A stretch of DNA of 64,000 nt from Polyodon spathula. Lineage: Eukaryota; Chordata; Actinopteri; Acipenseriformes; Polyodontidae. The DNA lies in the NCBI RefSeq assembly GCF_017654505.1, contig NC_054548.1:26134969-26198968 (forward strand), written 5' to 3'. Positions 23,329 through 35,344 of the stretch are shown here, in pieces; the stretch's first letter is position 1, and every line of letters starts with the position of its first letter. Both the position numbers and the translations under genes were made by a program. The notes under the pieces are model-generated. The model searched no databases. It had not been told where the DNA came from and saw only the letters and a program-made list of their open reading frames with translations.

Positions 23329-23752
23329 AATCATATATCACCAACTGATAGTAGTTTTTGCCAGTAATTAATCTGTTCTGATAACTGTCCCATTGAAGTA
23401 TTCTGTTGCCCATCACTACCTAGAGCACTTTAGTATTTTAATATAAACCCCCCTCTTGTTGTTTTATCAATTACTGACATAAAGCACTGAGCTTTGAAGC
23501 AAGGCAATTGCAAAAATGATTAAACATCCCCAGTGAGCTTAGACTGAGCTATAACTGCCGTTAGGGAATGAGGTGAAGCTATAACAGCCTTTAGGGAATG
23601 CAGTGAAGCTATAACTGCCTTTGGGGGATTGTAGCAAACAGTCAGTAGTATTTTGCATAATGAAATTGACAAGTCCATTGGTAAGCAGGGCTGTACAGCA
23701 GAACTAACAAATGTGATCCACCCGGCTTTCTTATTTCTTCTTTCTTTCCCGA

Positions 23753-26700
23753 TTAAACAAAGGAATCTATGTCAGACTGTTTCAGTGAGTATCTATATGT
23801 TCCTATGGACCGCTGAGATCTTCCAGTTCGTGTTTTCATGTAGGCGGTTGCTCCTTTGTAAATGTATGTCTTCCTGCAAGAAACAAAAGCAAAAAAAAAT
23901 CTATGACTTGTTAAATCAAGTTTTGCACATAATGTGCTTATCATAAGAGGTGGTGTATTGCGACAGTGCTTAGCCATGTTAAAAAACAAATAATAAAATA
24001 AACCTGGCATTTAGAAAGCGTTTACAACATCAGAATACAACAAATGAACAACAAATACAAGTAAAAATGGAAATTTGAGTTTATACCTAACAGTTGATTA
24101 TAGAATATTACAGAATATTAGAAATTAATTTAGACCATCTCATGCCAGAATGGTGAAGTGTCTAACTTTCTCTGTAACTACACTGAACAAAAATATAAAT
24201 GCAACATTTAAAGTGTTGGTCCCATGTTTCATGAGCTGAAATAAAAGATCCCAGAAATTTTCCATATGCACAAAAAGCTTATTTCTCTCAAATTTTGTGC
24301 ATAAATTTGTTTACATCCCTGTTAGTGATAATTTCTCCTTTGCCAATATAATCTATCCACCTGACAGGTGTGGCATATCAAGAAGCTGATTAAACAGCAT
24401 GACCATTACACAGGTGCACCTTGTGCTGGGGACAATAAAAGGCCACTCTAAAATGTGCAGTTTTGTCACACAACACAATGCCACAAATGTTTCAAGTTTA
24501 GAGAGAGCGTGCAATTGGCATACCGACTGCAGAAATGTCCACCAGAGCTGTTGCCAGAGAATTGAAAGTTCATTTCTCTACCATAAGCTGCCTCCGACGT
24601 CTTTTTAGAGAATTTGGCAGTACATCCAACCAGCCTCACAACCGCAGACCACGTGTAACCACACCAGCCCAGGACGTCTACATCCGGCTTCTACATCTGC
24701 GGGATCATCTGAGACCAGCCACTCGGACAGCTGATGAAACTGTGGGTTTGCACAACCGAAGAATTTCTGCACAAATTGTCAGAAACTCATCTCAGGGAAG
24801 CTTATCTGCATGCTCGTCGTCCTCAGCAGGGTCTTGATCTGACTGCAGTTCGACGTCGTAACTGACTTCAGTGGACAAATGCTCACCTTCGATGGCCACT
24901 GGCATGCTGGAGAAGTGTGCTCTTCACGGATGAATCCCAGTTTCCACTGTACCGGGCAGATGGCAGACAGCGTGTATGGTATCGTGTGGGCGGGTGGTTT
25001 GCTGATGTCAACATTGTGAACAGAGTGCCCCATGGTGGCGGTGGGGTTACGGACAACGAACACAATTGCATTTATTGATGGCAATTTGAATGCACAGAGA
25101 TAACGTGACGAGATCCTGAGGCCCATTGTCGTGCCATTCATCCGCCGCCATCACCTCATGTTTCAGCATGATAATGCACGGCCCCATGTCGCAAGGATCT
25201 GTACACAATTAGTGGGAGCTGAAAATGTCCCAGTTCTTCCATGGCCTGTATACTCACCAGACATTTCACCCATTGAGCATGTTTGGGATGCTCTGGATTG
25301 ACGTGTACGACAGCGTGTTCCAGTTCCCGCCAATATCCAGCAACTTCGCACAGCTATTGAAGAGGAGTGGGACAACATTCCATAGGCCACAATCAACAGC
25401 CTGATCAACTCTATGAGAAGGAGATGTGTCGCGCTGCATGAGGCAAATGGTGGTCACACCAGATACTGACTGGTTTTCTGATCCACGCCCCTACCTTTTT
25501 TTTTTTAAGGTATCTGTGACCAACAGATGCATATCTGTATTCCCAGTCATGCGAAATCCATAGATTAGGGCCTAATGAATTTATTTCAATTGACTGATTT
25601 CCTTATATGAACTATAACTCAGTAAAATTTTTGAAATTGTTCCATGTTGCGTTTATATTTTTGTTCAGTGTAATTTGCTACTAAGTATTGTAGACCCCCA
25701 AAAGGTGAAAATGATCGAAGTGTTGTAATATTAGTGGTTGTAGCTACAGTATACCCTGTTAGAAAAGCTATAGTGTAGTCCAGGTAGGCCCTGTACGATG
25801 ATGATTTACTACAGCTTTGGTTGTGCTTTCTCCTCACCTTTCAAACAGCCCCTCTTTCACTGTTGAGTAACAGTACATTGAACCACCAATAAGTGTAACT
25901 GAAGAACCTGACCATCCAATATACAAACCAACACCTAATTCATATCTGAAATAAAGCATATATAAAAAGCATGTTAAAATTGGAAAAGATGGAGACTACC
26001 CCAGCACTTACTCTCCCAAAATGTTAAGAACCTATTCAGTGTCTCAGGACATCACAAGGGCAGGGTGTAAGGCTGATTACTTTTTCTGATCTTAGTGCCC
26101 TCCAATGCACTAGACTGCTTAGGTCAGGGGTAGCTCCATCCAAGACCTTGGCAGAGGTTCAATTTAAAGAGCTAAAGACCTGGCTGGAACAAAAACATGG
26201 ACCAAACAACCAGGACTATGCATCCCTCCTGCCCTAGATATACAATACACTTCTGTCCTAGATATGCGGTACACTCCTGCCCTAGATATACGGTACACTC
26301 CAGCCCTAGATATACAGTACACTTCTGCTCTAGATATACGGTACACTTCTGCTCTAGATATAAGGTACACTCCTGCCCTAGATATGAGGTACACTCCTGT
26401 CCTAGATATATAGAGCTCTGGGGGCATCATCCTCACATGTAGTAGGCAGGAGGGAATAGATAGGGTTTATTACAATTCTAACATTATGTATACTCTACTC
26501 CCTTTATGCAATATAATACTACCAGTTAAAACAATTGCAAACTAAGCAGTGCACAGGCGTTATATATCAATCTCTGATATACCAATACGTTGTTGTGCTA
26601 CTTACTTTATGTGTTGAAAATGTGGGTCAAAAAATTCTGCTGTAACTCTGTTCCCATACACTGAGAATGCGCACAGAGACGTCAAACCTTGAAAACATTT

Positions 26701-28271
26701 TTGAAGAGATTATTCAGAGTTCTATTAAAATAACAAACTGTTAGAAACAATAAATGAGAGATATTTACCGCCGATTAGGTGAATTATTCCTACCAGAAAA
26801 GTCAGTCTAGTTTTGATCTTTTCTGATCCTCCAATCTTGGTACATTTCATCCCGACCAAGGAAAATATGTTTCCGAAAGTGCAAAGGATAATACCAATGA
26901 TCAATAGACCTCTGCATGCTTTGATGTGTTCTGTTGAACATAACACAAACTCAATTAAATTATTTGTTTATTGTTCTCACTTATGAAACACAGACGGTGT
27001 GTTGTTTTCATTTACTTTGTCAAATAAATGACAATGAGAAAATTAAATATAGGGCCCCGTTCAACTTGAACTTAAGATTTAATTCCGTTTTTATTAGCTT
27101 GTGTTGATATTCATAAAACCTTTCTTGAGTGTTTCCAAAAGAGGAAAGAGTATTGAGGTTTAATCTTATGTTTCAGAACACATTGGAGAACACATTCCAT
27201 AAAAAAACAAGACTTAAGATGGGATAATAGAGTCTAGTAAGTGTTTGCAAGTTTAACAATACAAAGCTTACCTTTGCTTTGTGTAATATTCCCTTTGTTT
27301 TGATTTACAGTTTAACAATAGGAGCTTACCTCTGCTTTGTGTAATATTCCTTTTGCTTTGACTGATTTCTTGTATCTGAAATTGTATCATTAATATTATT
27401 TTAAGCATCTCTCCTCAGAAAATGTAAACAGTCCCTCAATAATTATGGCAGTGCAATGTAAACACAGTCTCTCAATAAGTATGGCAGCACAATGTAAACA
27501 GTCTCTCAATAAATATGGCAGTGCAACGTAAACACAGTCTCTCAATAAGTATGACAGCGCAATGTAAACAGTCTCTCAATAAGTATGGCAGTGCAATGTC
27601 GCTTACTCTGTTGTAATGTTTTACCGACCAAAAGCGCCCCCAAGGCGGTAATGTGTAAATTGACCCACTCCGATTGACATGCACAAAAACTGAGTACATT
27701 ACATAGCTACGCTTATTCAGACACGTTGTTTATATTTTCTGAGAAGAGATGTTTAAAAACATTGCAATGCTAAAATTGCATATGCAAGCCTAAAGAAATG
27801 AATCAAAGTAAAGGGAATGTTATGGAAAACATAAGCTCCATTTTGTTAAACGCTCACGCCTATAAACTTTTATTTAAACAATTTTGTTTATTTATCATTT
27901 TTTATAAATTCACAGTATACAGCTGTTGGATTGACATGCCAATACAAAGCCCATTTCAGCAGTAAACAGCTGTTAAAATAAGCACCTGCATTTTCCAGAT
28001 ACTTAAATTTAAAGACATTGCCCTTAGTAAAGGATAAAGACGTTTACGTACTTGGTTGTGCCAGCATAGACTCGAAGTTCTTGCAGTCAGACACTCCAGT
28101 TGAACCGTGGACACACATCTTCCAGAGGTTGGAATAGTAGCTGGCCGTCACAATGACAGTGCCCTCAATCGTCGACACTCTCCAGTACTCAGTAGGCATG
28201 GTTGAGGATATCAGGACCCAACCAGTGACACACAGGAGGAAGGCAGCGATCTCAACCCCGTAATGATTCAT
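23753..28271 (-). CDS. Claudin-10-like paralogue (gene B), complete five-exon gene
   Basis: The exons are 28052-28271, 26769-26930, 26606-26687, 25838-25945 and 23753-23873, giving 231 codons with stop (230 residues). Exons 1 to 4 have exactly the lengths found in genes A and C (220, 162, 82, 108), and all junctions are GT-AG (A|GTACGT after exon 1, TTGCAG before exon 5). The signature residues W30, NLW 48-50, C53 and C63 are present and membrane segments fall where claudins have them. The tail has diverged: it contains KTRTGRSQRS and ends DSFV, which still fits a hydrophobic PDZ ligand but not the AYV end of genes A and C. First-loop changes against A include T55DS to HGS and K64D65 to KN, so pore charge may differ. 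Intron 4 (1964 bp) houses a Tc1-like transposon. The product is expected to be a tight-junction paracellular channel subunit. Confidence 0.9.
24181..25670 (+). mobile_element. Tc1-like transposon in intron 4 of gene B
   Basis: The ends are inverted (CACTGAACAAAAATATAAAT at the left and its reverse complement at the right) and flanked by TA at 24179-24180 and 25671-25672. The length of 1490 bp fits a Tc1 element. It sits opposite to the direction of the claudin gene. Confidence 0.88.
24535..25487 (+). pseudogene. Broken Tc1-like transposase
   Basis: The first frame (24535-24837) holds the paired-type helix-turn-helix part (STRAVARELKVHFSTIS, NRRPRVTTPAQD). The catalytic half follows in other frames with several stops; SPDMSPIEHVWD-like text near 25250-25300 marks the third catalytic acidic residue region. 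It cannot make a full transposase. Confidence 0.8.
26233..26413. repeat. 24-bp minisatellite in intron 3 of gene B
   Basis: There are seven full units and a partial eighth of CCTAGATATACGGTACACTC plus CTGC. As 24 is a multiple of three, both strands stay open across the array, which explains the open frames here; they are not genes. Confidence 0.9.
27421..27600. repeat. 34-36-bp minisatellite in intron 1 of gene B
   Basis: There are five units of AATGTAAACA(CA)GTCTCTCAATAAGTATGGCAGYRC, alternating between a 34-bp and a 36-bp form that differ by one CA. Confidence 0.85.
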
Positions 28272-28498
28272 TTTTACGATGTCTGTAATACCAATAAAAA
28301 TGAAAACAATTAAAAAAAACTAAAACAAAAAAGGAAGTCTGTCTGTGTTCATTCAGAAATGAGTTTACCACCTGGTAGATGTGATTAACCCTATTGATAC
28401 CTGACCATTCTCAACCCCTGCTTCTGCTATCAGTGAAGTTCCAAATCCAAGCTGGCAATCATGAACCTGTGAGATGCGATTCCTCTCCCTTCCGAACT

Positions 28499-28532
28499 TT
28501 TATTAAAATGGGAGGGGTCAATCTCTTTGCAT
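28499..28532 (-). promoter_or_regulatory. Promoter-like block, gene B copy
   Basis: TTATTAAAATGGGAGGGGTC on the plus strand, followed by CTTTGCAT. It matches the gene A block almost base for base and lies about 230 bp upstream of the gene B start codon. Confidence 0.55.
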
Positions 28533-28541
28533 CATCAAAAT

Positions 28542-28650
28542 GATCATTTGAGCTGAGATGTCTGGATTGCATTCTCAGGATATTACATTATGGTGGTGAT
28601 GGGAGAGTACCACTGATGTTTATCAATGCAGTTAATATAAGGTGTGGTAT
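28542..28650 (-). promoter_or_regulatory. Second conserved upstream block, gene B copy
   Basis: It carries GATCATTTGAGCTGAG and then ACATTATGGTGGTGATGGG, colinear with the blocks upstream of genes A and C. It lies immediately beyond the proximal block here, because the spacer present in A and C is missing. Confidence 0.45.
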
Positions 28651-29227
28651 ATCTATATTAAGAATAACTAATGCTCTTCTAGAATGTTAAGGGCCCTTGA
28701 TTTTACAGTGAATTGCACAACCCACTCACTTTCGTCCAATCGCAATCCAACAGCATCAGTGCGAGCCTACAATGCCATTGTCCATGTGCTGATGCATACA
28801 GTTTTTGTAGGATCAGCTGATTTTCTTTTAAAAACAAGAATTATCTTAAACAATCAAAACTGACATCTTTTCCATCACAATCACAGATCACAGGTAGTGA
28901 TTGTCCTCACCTTTTCTTAGTTACTCTTGTCTCTGTTGAGCAGTGCTGTGTATGTGCACTAAAAGATATCTTTAGTGTTACACAGTATCGCCTGAGTTTG
29001 TGTGTTATTTATATGACAATTAGAATCTGGATGTACTCTATCAGAAGTCTTCAATCCAGCTGCTGATAATATACCTTTTTTTTGTTACAAAAAGTATGAA
29101 GATCTTCAGTTTTCATGTGCTGTTGTAGAAAACTGCAGAGGTTAGGAATATTTAGTGAACATATTAAATTGGGAAGAACATTGCAGTAAAACATATATGG
29201 GCAAAATTAAAAAAAAAAAGTTTTTGT

Positions 29228-29265
<38 letters not shown>

Positions 29266-30168
29266 GATATATATAATGAATTGAGATGAGAGTGGCCACA
29301 GAATGGACCCCAGTGCTTTGACAGGGGAAGGGGAGATTTACCAAATGTGGATTCTTTTATTTCCTTTGGAATGTTATATATTTCAGAATGTTGGATCCTG
29401 TGACTGGTTTTGGGTGAGTGTTTGCATGCATTTTGAGACACTCGAGCACACTCTGAAATTACTCAGGAGGTGAGAACAAAAAAAATAAAAATTAATGCAG
29501 AAGTTTCATCACAATAATAATATGCTGTCACAGACTTGAGATTGGCTGTGCTTGTTCATTATTATCAGATTTAACTGAAATTGTGCTGCAGTAGCACTTT
29601 GACATGAGTAGGATAAGTAGGATAAAGGTATTGGGAAGTTTCCACATCTTTCAACACCTTGGCGTGTCTCCAATAATTTATATATATACAAAAAAAAAAA
29701 AAAAAACCCACACACGTTGTAAATATTATACCTACTGAACCAAGCCCTTTGCATGCATGTGGCATTATACCAACTTGAGGAATCTGAAGGGAAGCAGCAG
29801 TAATTGCAAAACACTAACAAGCTTTAGAGAAAAGCCGCAACACAATTGATTACTGTCAATACAATAGGGACAGGGGGGTTTTGAATTGAAGGGAATTTAG
29901 TAGGTTTGGAGTCAAACAGTGAAGCTTTCGCCATCCCAATTGACCAATAACACAGATTTATATTGCTGAAGTTCTACTTCAAGTATAATTAAAGACTTTT
30001 GGGGATCTTTGAAGTGATCAGAGTGCCCATTTCGCCTGGTGTGTGCCACATTACAGTCCAATAGGCTTTTAAAGCAATCAATACAGAAGTTAATTGCATT
30101 GATTGGTACTTAGTTGTAAAGGTAAGACATTTTCTTGTTTAACACATTAATGAATGGATTTATATAAT
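28651..30168. other. Intergenic stretch upstream of gene B
   Basis: It holds a TA microsatellite (29230-29260) and a poly-A tract near 29690. I see no gene, and no exons 4 or 5 for the relic at 30169-30459. Confidence 0.35.
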
Positions 30169-30459
30169 ACCTGCAGATACACTTCTTAAAAAGGCAACTA
30201 CGAGTATGAGTACAGTGATCAGCATAGCCCTATGCACTCAGAGAGCAAACCTGTAAAAGCAACAAGCTTTATTAGAAGGCAGGCATGTCATTTAACACAA
30301 GCTATTGTAAACAGTGAATGGCCATATTTCCCTCCACCTATGTAGCAGAATCCCATCACGCAGGCAGTCTTCGCTTAAGTGGGATCTGCTCCTCCCAGCA
30401 CGCTACACTTGTTCCCAAACAAGGAAAACAGTTCCAAAATATTCCAAGGTCACAGTAAC
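30169..30459 (-). pseudogene. Relic of claudin-10-like exons 2 and 3
   Basis: Exon-2-like sequence occupies 30332-30459. It starts after an AG acceptor and is closest to gene C exon 2, including the stretch read as AKTACVMGFCYIGG. It has an internal loss of about 34 bp near its start, a frameshift and an in-frame TAA. Its donor is changed from GGTAAAT to GGGAAAT. Exon-3-like sequence starts at 30250 after TTTTACAG and soon goes out of frame. Retained intron sequence between them shows a duplicated gene that decayed, not a processed copy. I could not find its exons 1, 4 and 5. Confidence 0.75.
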
Positions 30460-31429
30460 CTGTTCACCATGACAACACATTTTCTATGTCAACTGCTTTT
30501 CCTCATATCTGATGTAAGTTAATGAGGTTTATCAGATAAGTAGTCACCAATAACTTTTGCCACATCGACCATCCAAAGAGCATACAAGATCAGAGGCAAG
30601 TAAATGGATATCCATTTACAATGTCAGTTTCTTGCCACAGTAAATAACACAATTTAATTGGCACCAGGTAGGACAACATAATTTAATCGAAGTAATGATA
30701 AAACAAATACAAAAGAAACCAGAAATAAAATAAAAAATATAGACAAATGTATACACAATCCACAAAGTCTTTTTTAGATTAGAATTGGATACTCAAGTCA
30801 CTTGCAACTGCCCCGAGCCTGCCCCTTCAAGCCAAGCCACAGAGATCCTCCCGACTCTGTGTCCTCCAGCTCAGAAAACCTAGCAAAGAGCCAGTCAACA
30901 GTCCATGCCTTCGTCTTCCAGCAGACTCTTTCAGCGAATCAGCAGCGCTCCTCAAAAAGACACAAATCATTCCCTCAGTCACTTTGTAAGAGTCCCAAAA
31001 AACAAAACAAAACAAAACAAAACAAACACACATTTCCCAGGAAACAAAAAACATTCTAAACAGCAGCCATCATTATATTTTTTCACTTATGACATTTATA
31101 ACTGAGATCCGTTGTTGATTCACTACTTTATCACTGACGGAAGCCAGTTCTAACCATGGCTCTACCCATATGGTAAAGGGTCAGGAAACAAACGCTGAAA
31201 TCTTAATATTAAACATTTTTCAGAGTTGTTTTTATTCTGATACTTTTCATGAATTAGAAATCTTCATTCACATGCCTCAGTAACAAAAACTGACTTCATG
31301 AGACACATACTGTATACGTCACCTGATCTGTGGGCCCACACCCAACTGCCATGTGTAGCATTTTTAAATGTTGTTAACTCAAAGTATATACCAGTACATT
31401 GCATTGCTTTTTTTTTTAAGGACCTCTAC
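30460..31429. other. Non-coding stretch
   Basis: A GC-richer segment at 30800-31000 is open on both strands but shows no family motif. It is followed by an (AAAAC)n microsatellite at about 31003-31025. I see no claudin first exon here for the relic. Confidence 0.3.
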
Positions 31430-31652
31430 ATAATATTGGGATGGGCCACTATCTGCCTTCATCAAAACCTTGACACAAAACGGCATAGACTCCACAGGGA
31501 TGTTAATCAATCAATCAATCACTAATATTCCATGTCATTTCAGGATCAGCTGGATTGAGATGTGGTGGCCATTGAAAATTCCTCTGTCGTGCTTCTCAAA
31601 CCATGCATAATCCAATTGGATATACAGTCCCTAATAAAGTGGGTAGGCAGTG
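31430..31652 (-). mobile_element. Truncated Tc1-like relic
   Basis: GGATTGAGATGTGGTGGCCA-type text and CCATGCATAATCCAATTGG resemble the non-coding-strand end of a Tc1 transposase gene. CCCTAATAAAGTGGGTAGGC before TA at 31653-31654 resembles a Tc1 inverted end. The left half is missing. Confidence 0.5.
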
Positions 31653-32640
31653 TACATGAACAGTGCAGCTGTGCTTTTATGAGTTGGGGGACCTGACTAG
31701 CAGCTTAATGTAACATGAAATTGATTCTCATAGAGACATCTTGCTTGAGGAAATAACTTGTTCTACAGTGTACAGCTTTAGGATAAATGTGCCTTTCAGT
31801 TTTTCAGTGCTGTCAACAGCATACCCCATCAGAAAAGTTAGAGCGCCCTCTCCTGGCAAATCTGATCGGTTCCTGCAATTTGATTTTACTTTTAACTTTA
31901 AAGTGATTTTTATAGACAGGCGGCTGGGGATTAATGTAAGTGTACTGGCGTAGCATTGAATACAGGTTTAACTGGACCTCATGAGGAAGAGCTGTTTTGT
32001 AATATTATATTTAGAAAGGTTGCTTGAGAAGCATTACTTGCCACAGTCCTGGAGGATTTGAAGTCTGATGTGAAAGTGCTTTGAGTTTTGTGGAACAGAC
32101 AGAGGGTCAAGGATGCACAAGAAGGCTTGTACACTGTAAAAAAATATGTAATGTGAAAATGCATCTCCATTTTCCAGTGTTTTCTGCAGACTCCAAATGT
32201 AAGAGAACCAGTATGAGAGGTGTAACTGTCAGTGTAGAAAGGGAAAGTGTTGGAGGATAAGCACAGTTTGCTATCATTTAAGATCAAATGAGGTCTGCAA
32301 TTATGGCCAAGAGTGTGGCATCACCCTGTGATAATTATGATTTCCATTACATGAGAGTAGATGTTAAAACTTCATGCTGATTTTAGACTTGGCACTCACC
32401 AAGATAAGCACCAACTAAGATATGGCTTTACAGTAAACTAATGTGATCAATCTGCATTTCCATCCATTTGCGTTTTCTTCCATAGTAACAGAATTAGTCC
32501 AAAATATGGCCAGACTAACGATGTCCAAGGAGATCTTCACTGATCATGGAACCAACTTTCTGTCTAACACACTACAGCAGGCGTATAAAATATAAAAAAT
32601 ACTTCCCATCAGGACGTCTGTTTATTATCCGAGCGGTTTT

Positions 32641-33240
32641 GTGGAACGCTTTAATCAGATCCTGAAGTCAGTTTGTAATGCAAGAGCAGAAACATTGAGC
32701 ATCGCTTTTTCCCTACTTCCTTTTTTCAGTGAGAGAGGTGCTGCAAAGTTCGACAGTGTTCTCCCGCTTCGAGCTCTTGTGCAGCCGACAGCCTCGCAGC
32801 ATCCTCGATCTGTTGAGAGACAACGATTTATCCAAAAATATAGTGAAGCATGTGCTCCTACTAAGAGATCGTCTGGCTTTGGTTGGTTGCTGGGCCCAGG
32901 ACAACCTCAAATTGGCTCAGCCCCGACAACAGCAGCATTACAATAAAAATGCACTAAATCAAACCTTTTGACCAGGATACAAGGTAATGTTGCTGCTTCC
33001 CACAGAATCAAAATTATGTGCTAAATGGCAGGGGCCATATGAAGTGATTTGGTCTATAAGAAAGGTGAATTATGAAATTAGACAGCCTAATCGCCATAAT
33101 AAACGTGAAATTTATCATGTAAATTTATTAAAGCCCTGGCAGGCAAGGGAGGCCTTATTTACAGCCCCGGGCAATATAAATGATGGTTTAAGACCCTGTC
33201 CAGAGACTCCTTGCAATAAAATCATTTTGATGGGGGGAAC
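32641..33240 (+). pseudogene. Integrase C-terminal fragment of the Gmr1-like element
   Basis: The reading starts in one frame (FVERFNQILKSV) and continues in two others as SRFELLCSRQPRSILDLLRD and, from 32987, KWQGPYEVIWSIRKVNYEIR. At least two frameshifts and a TGA near 32970 separate them. In the family this part binds DNA ends during integration. Confidence 0.75.
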
Positions 33241-33242
33241 AA

Positions 33243-33849
33243 TTGGTTCCAGCAAAGCAAAAGGAGCTGTGTAAGCTTACTGAGGAGTTCAGCGATGTTT
33301 TTTCTGACTTGCCCTGCAGAACTAACTTAGCTGAATATGACATTATCTCTCCACCAGGGGTCACAGTACAAGAGAGACGTTACCCTATCCCAGAAAGTCG
33401 ACAAAGTGATGTTCGCAAAGATGTATGGGACATGCTCGAACTTGAGGTGATTGAACCTTCCAGGAGTGAGTGGTGCAGTCCAATTGTCGGTGGCCAAGAA
33501 AGACGGCATCAATCGCTTCTGTGTAGACTTCCAGAAGGTAAATGCTATTGCCAAGTTCGATGTGTACCCTGTGCCTCGGGTCGACGAACTTTTAGACAGA
33601 CTGGGAAAGACGAAGTTTATCTTGACTGTGGACCTGACAAAGGGATACTGGCAGATCCCATTAACCCCCAGTTCTAGCGAGAAAACCGCATTTTCAACAC
33701 CAGAAGGTCTGTTTAATTTCAAAACCATGCCGTTTGGTCTACATGGTGTGCCTGCTGCCTTTCAAAGAGTGATGGACCAGGTTTTATGCCCACATCATGA
33801 GTATGCAGCAGCATATATTGATGATGTGGTGATTTACAGCTCCACCTAG
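33243..33849 (+). pseudogene. Reverse transcriptase of the Gmr1-like element
   Basis: The frames 33243-33677 and 33451-33849 overlap and together cover the RT palm and fingers; a one-base shift lies near 33485. The catalytic YIDD is at 33814-33825. A TAG follows at 33847-33849 where the family has tryptophan after SST. Confidence 0.8.
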
Positions 33850-33923
33850 TGAGAGCATTTGGCTAGGATTACAGCCGTTCTTCAGTCTCTAAGGACAGAC
33901 CGACTAACAGCCTACTTGAGAAA

Positions 33924-34619
33924 ATGTGCGTTTCTCAAAAAAGAGACTCAATATTTGGAATTTTTAATGGGAAATGTAAGAGTGAGACCCATGGTTACCA
34001 AAATCCAGGCTTTGGTCGATGTGGCGATGCCCCAGTACCAAGTGATGTGAGATCATTAGTGGGATTAGCCGGTTATTACCACCGCTTTATCCCCAAGTAT
34101 GCCACAGTGTTTAACCCTTTAGTTGACCTCACCAAAAAGAGTACTCCAAATTTTATTAAATGGTCAGCTGAGTGTCAGGGGACATTTGATACTGTTAAGC
34201 GAAGACTCTGCCAGGCTCCCACTCTCATCACACCAGATTTTATCAAGAGATTCATCCTCCACGACAATGCGTTGGATGTGGGTTTGGGTGCAGTCTTGTC
34301 CCAAAAGGTTGACGGAGTAGAACACCCGATATTGTGCATCAGTAAAAAGATGCTCCCTTGGGAGAGCACCTACTCTGTAGTAGAAAAGGAGTGTTTGGCC
34401 ATTAAATGGGCTACTCACTCCTTAAGATACTACCTGCTGGGGCACTCATTTCATCTGGTCACAGAGCACGCCCCACTCCAGTGGTTAAGCACAATTAAGG
34501 ATAGCAATGTCCAGGTAACTCAGTGCTATCTGGCCTTGCAGCCCTTCATGTACCACATGTACATCATGCAGGGAAAGACCACCAAAATGCGGATTATTTT
34601 TCCCAGGAGGGGGGAGTAA
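33924..34619 (+). pseudogene. RNase H region of the Gmr1-like element
   Basis: It has GLAGYYHRFIPKYA, DVGLGAVLSQ and YSVVEKECLAIKWATHSL in order. The expected terminal block after QPF is degraded (HMYIMQGKTTKMR), and the frame runs into the purine tract at the LTR edge. Confidence 0.75.
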
Positions 34620-35344
34620 TGGGAATTCAGCCAAATGTTCCTTCGGCTCCACTCACCACTGAGCAGTTGTTCTTGGTCTCCCTCCCTACTTAAGACACTA
34701 AGTAACAGGAACAGAATACTCTGACAACTTGGCCTGACACTTCGTTTCGATGGTTAAAAGGAAGTTGGTCATGTAGAAAAGAAACAGAGCTTCGTTACAC
34801 TAACTCATTGACCCAGAGGGCAAATGCTGTGGCAGCTGAAGATCATAAAAAGCAGCTGTAATTATTTACCAAGGGAGTGAAGCAATTTACATAGGGAGTG
34901 AAACAATGTTATCTGTTCCTTCGTTTTTGGTTATTAATAAGTGACCTGTTTTGTTCTGTCTATTGTTGTTTGTAATCACTAGATGGCTAACACGTTCTGG
35001 AGCTGTCGCCAGAGGCCAGCACAAACCTGGGACAGCACTTCACTTGTACCACTGTAAACTTACCACTGTAAACTGTATTGTACAACAATCACTAATTCAA
35101 GTACTAAAGTACTTGTGTATGTGTTTTGTGTTTACAATAACAGGACTATTATTTTGGGACCAGCCCATGGATTATAAATGTAAGTAATACACGCCACTGT
35201 ATTACTTGCCAGCATTATTATTTACTGTTTGTTTTGCCGTCAGGTACTGGACTTAAAAAATAAATAAAACAAACGTTTTCACCTGGATTACAATTGTCTG
35301 TTCTTTAATCACCTGCATCTGCACACTATTAACCACTTTGCCAC
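34619..35344 (+). repeat. 3' LTR of the Gmr1-like element
   Basis: It begins right after the purine tract and ends CCACTTTGCCACA at 35344. It shares long blocks with the LTRs at 35546-36292 and 50690-51368, such as AACAGAATACTCTG, GGTTAAAAGGAAGT and the CTAGATGGCTAACACG-type region. The first 40 bases are diverged, so the exact left edge is uncertain. Confidence 0.65.

Larger units (their letters stand above)
32470..34618 (+). mobile_element. Gmr1-like Ty3/Gypsy element, internal part with integrase before RT
   Basis: Integrase remains come first: IFTDHGTNFLSNTLQQ at about 32530 and FVERFNQILKSV at 32641, then the C-terminal KWQGPYEV and IYHVNLLKPW to about 33150. Reverse transcriptase follows (33243-33850) with EVIEPSRSEW, TVDLTKGYWQIPL, MPFGLHGVPAAFQ and YIDD at 33814-33825. 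RNase H follows (33924-34619) with VGLGAVLSQ and ECLAIKWATHSLRYYL. Integrase upstream of RT is the order described for Gmr1-like elements, not for ordinary Gypsy. Frameshifts and stops (for example TAG at 33847) break every domain. Gag and the 5' LTR are absent. A G-rich purine tract at 34605-34618 leads into the LTR. Confidence 0.82.
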
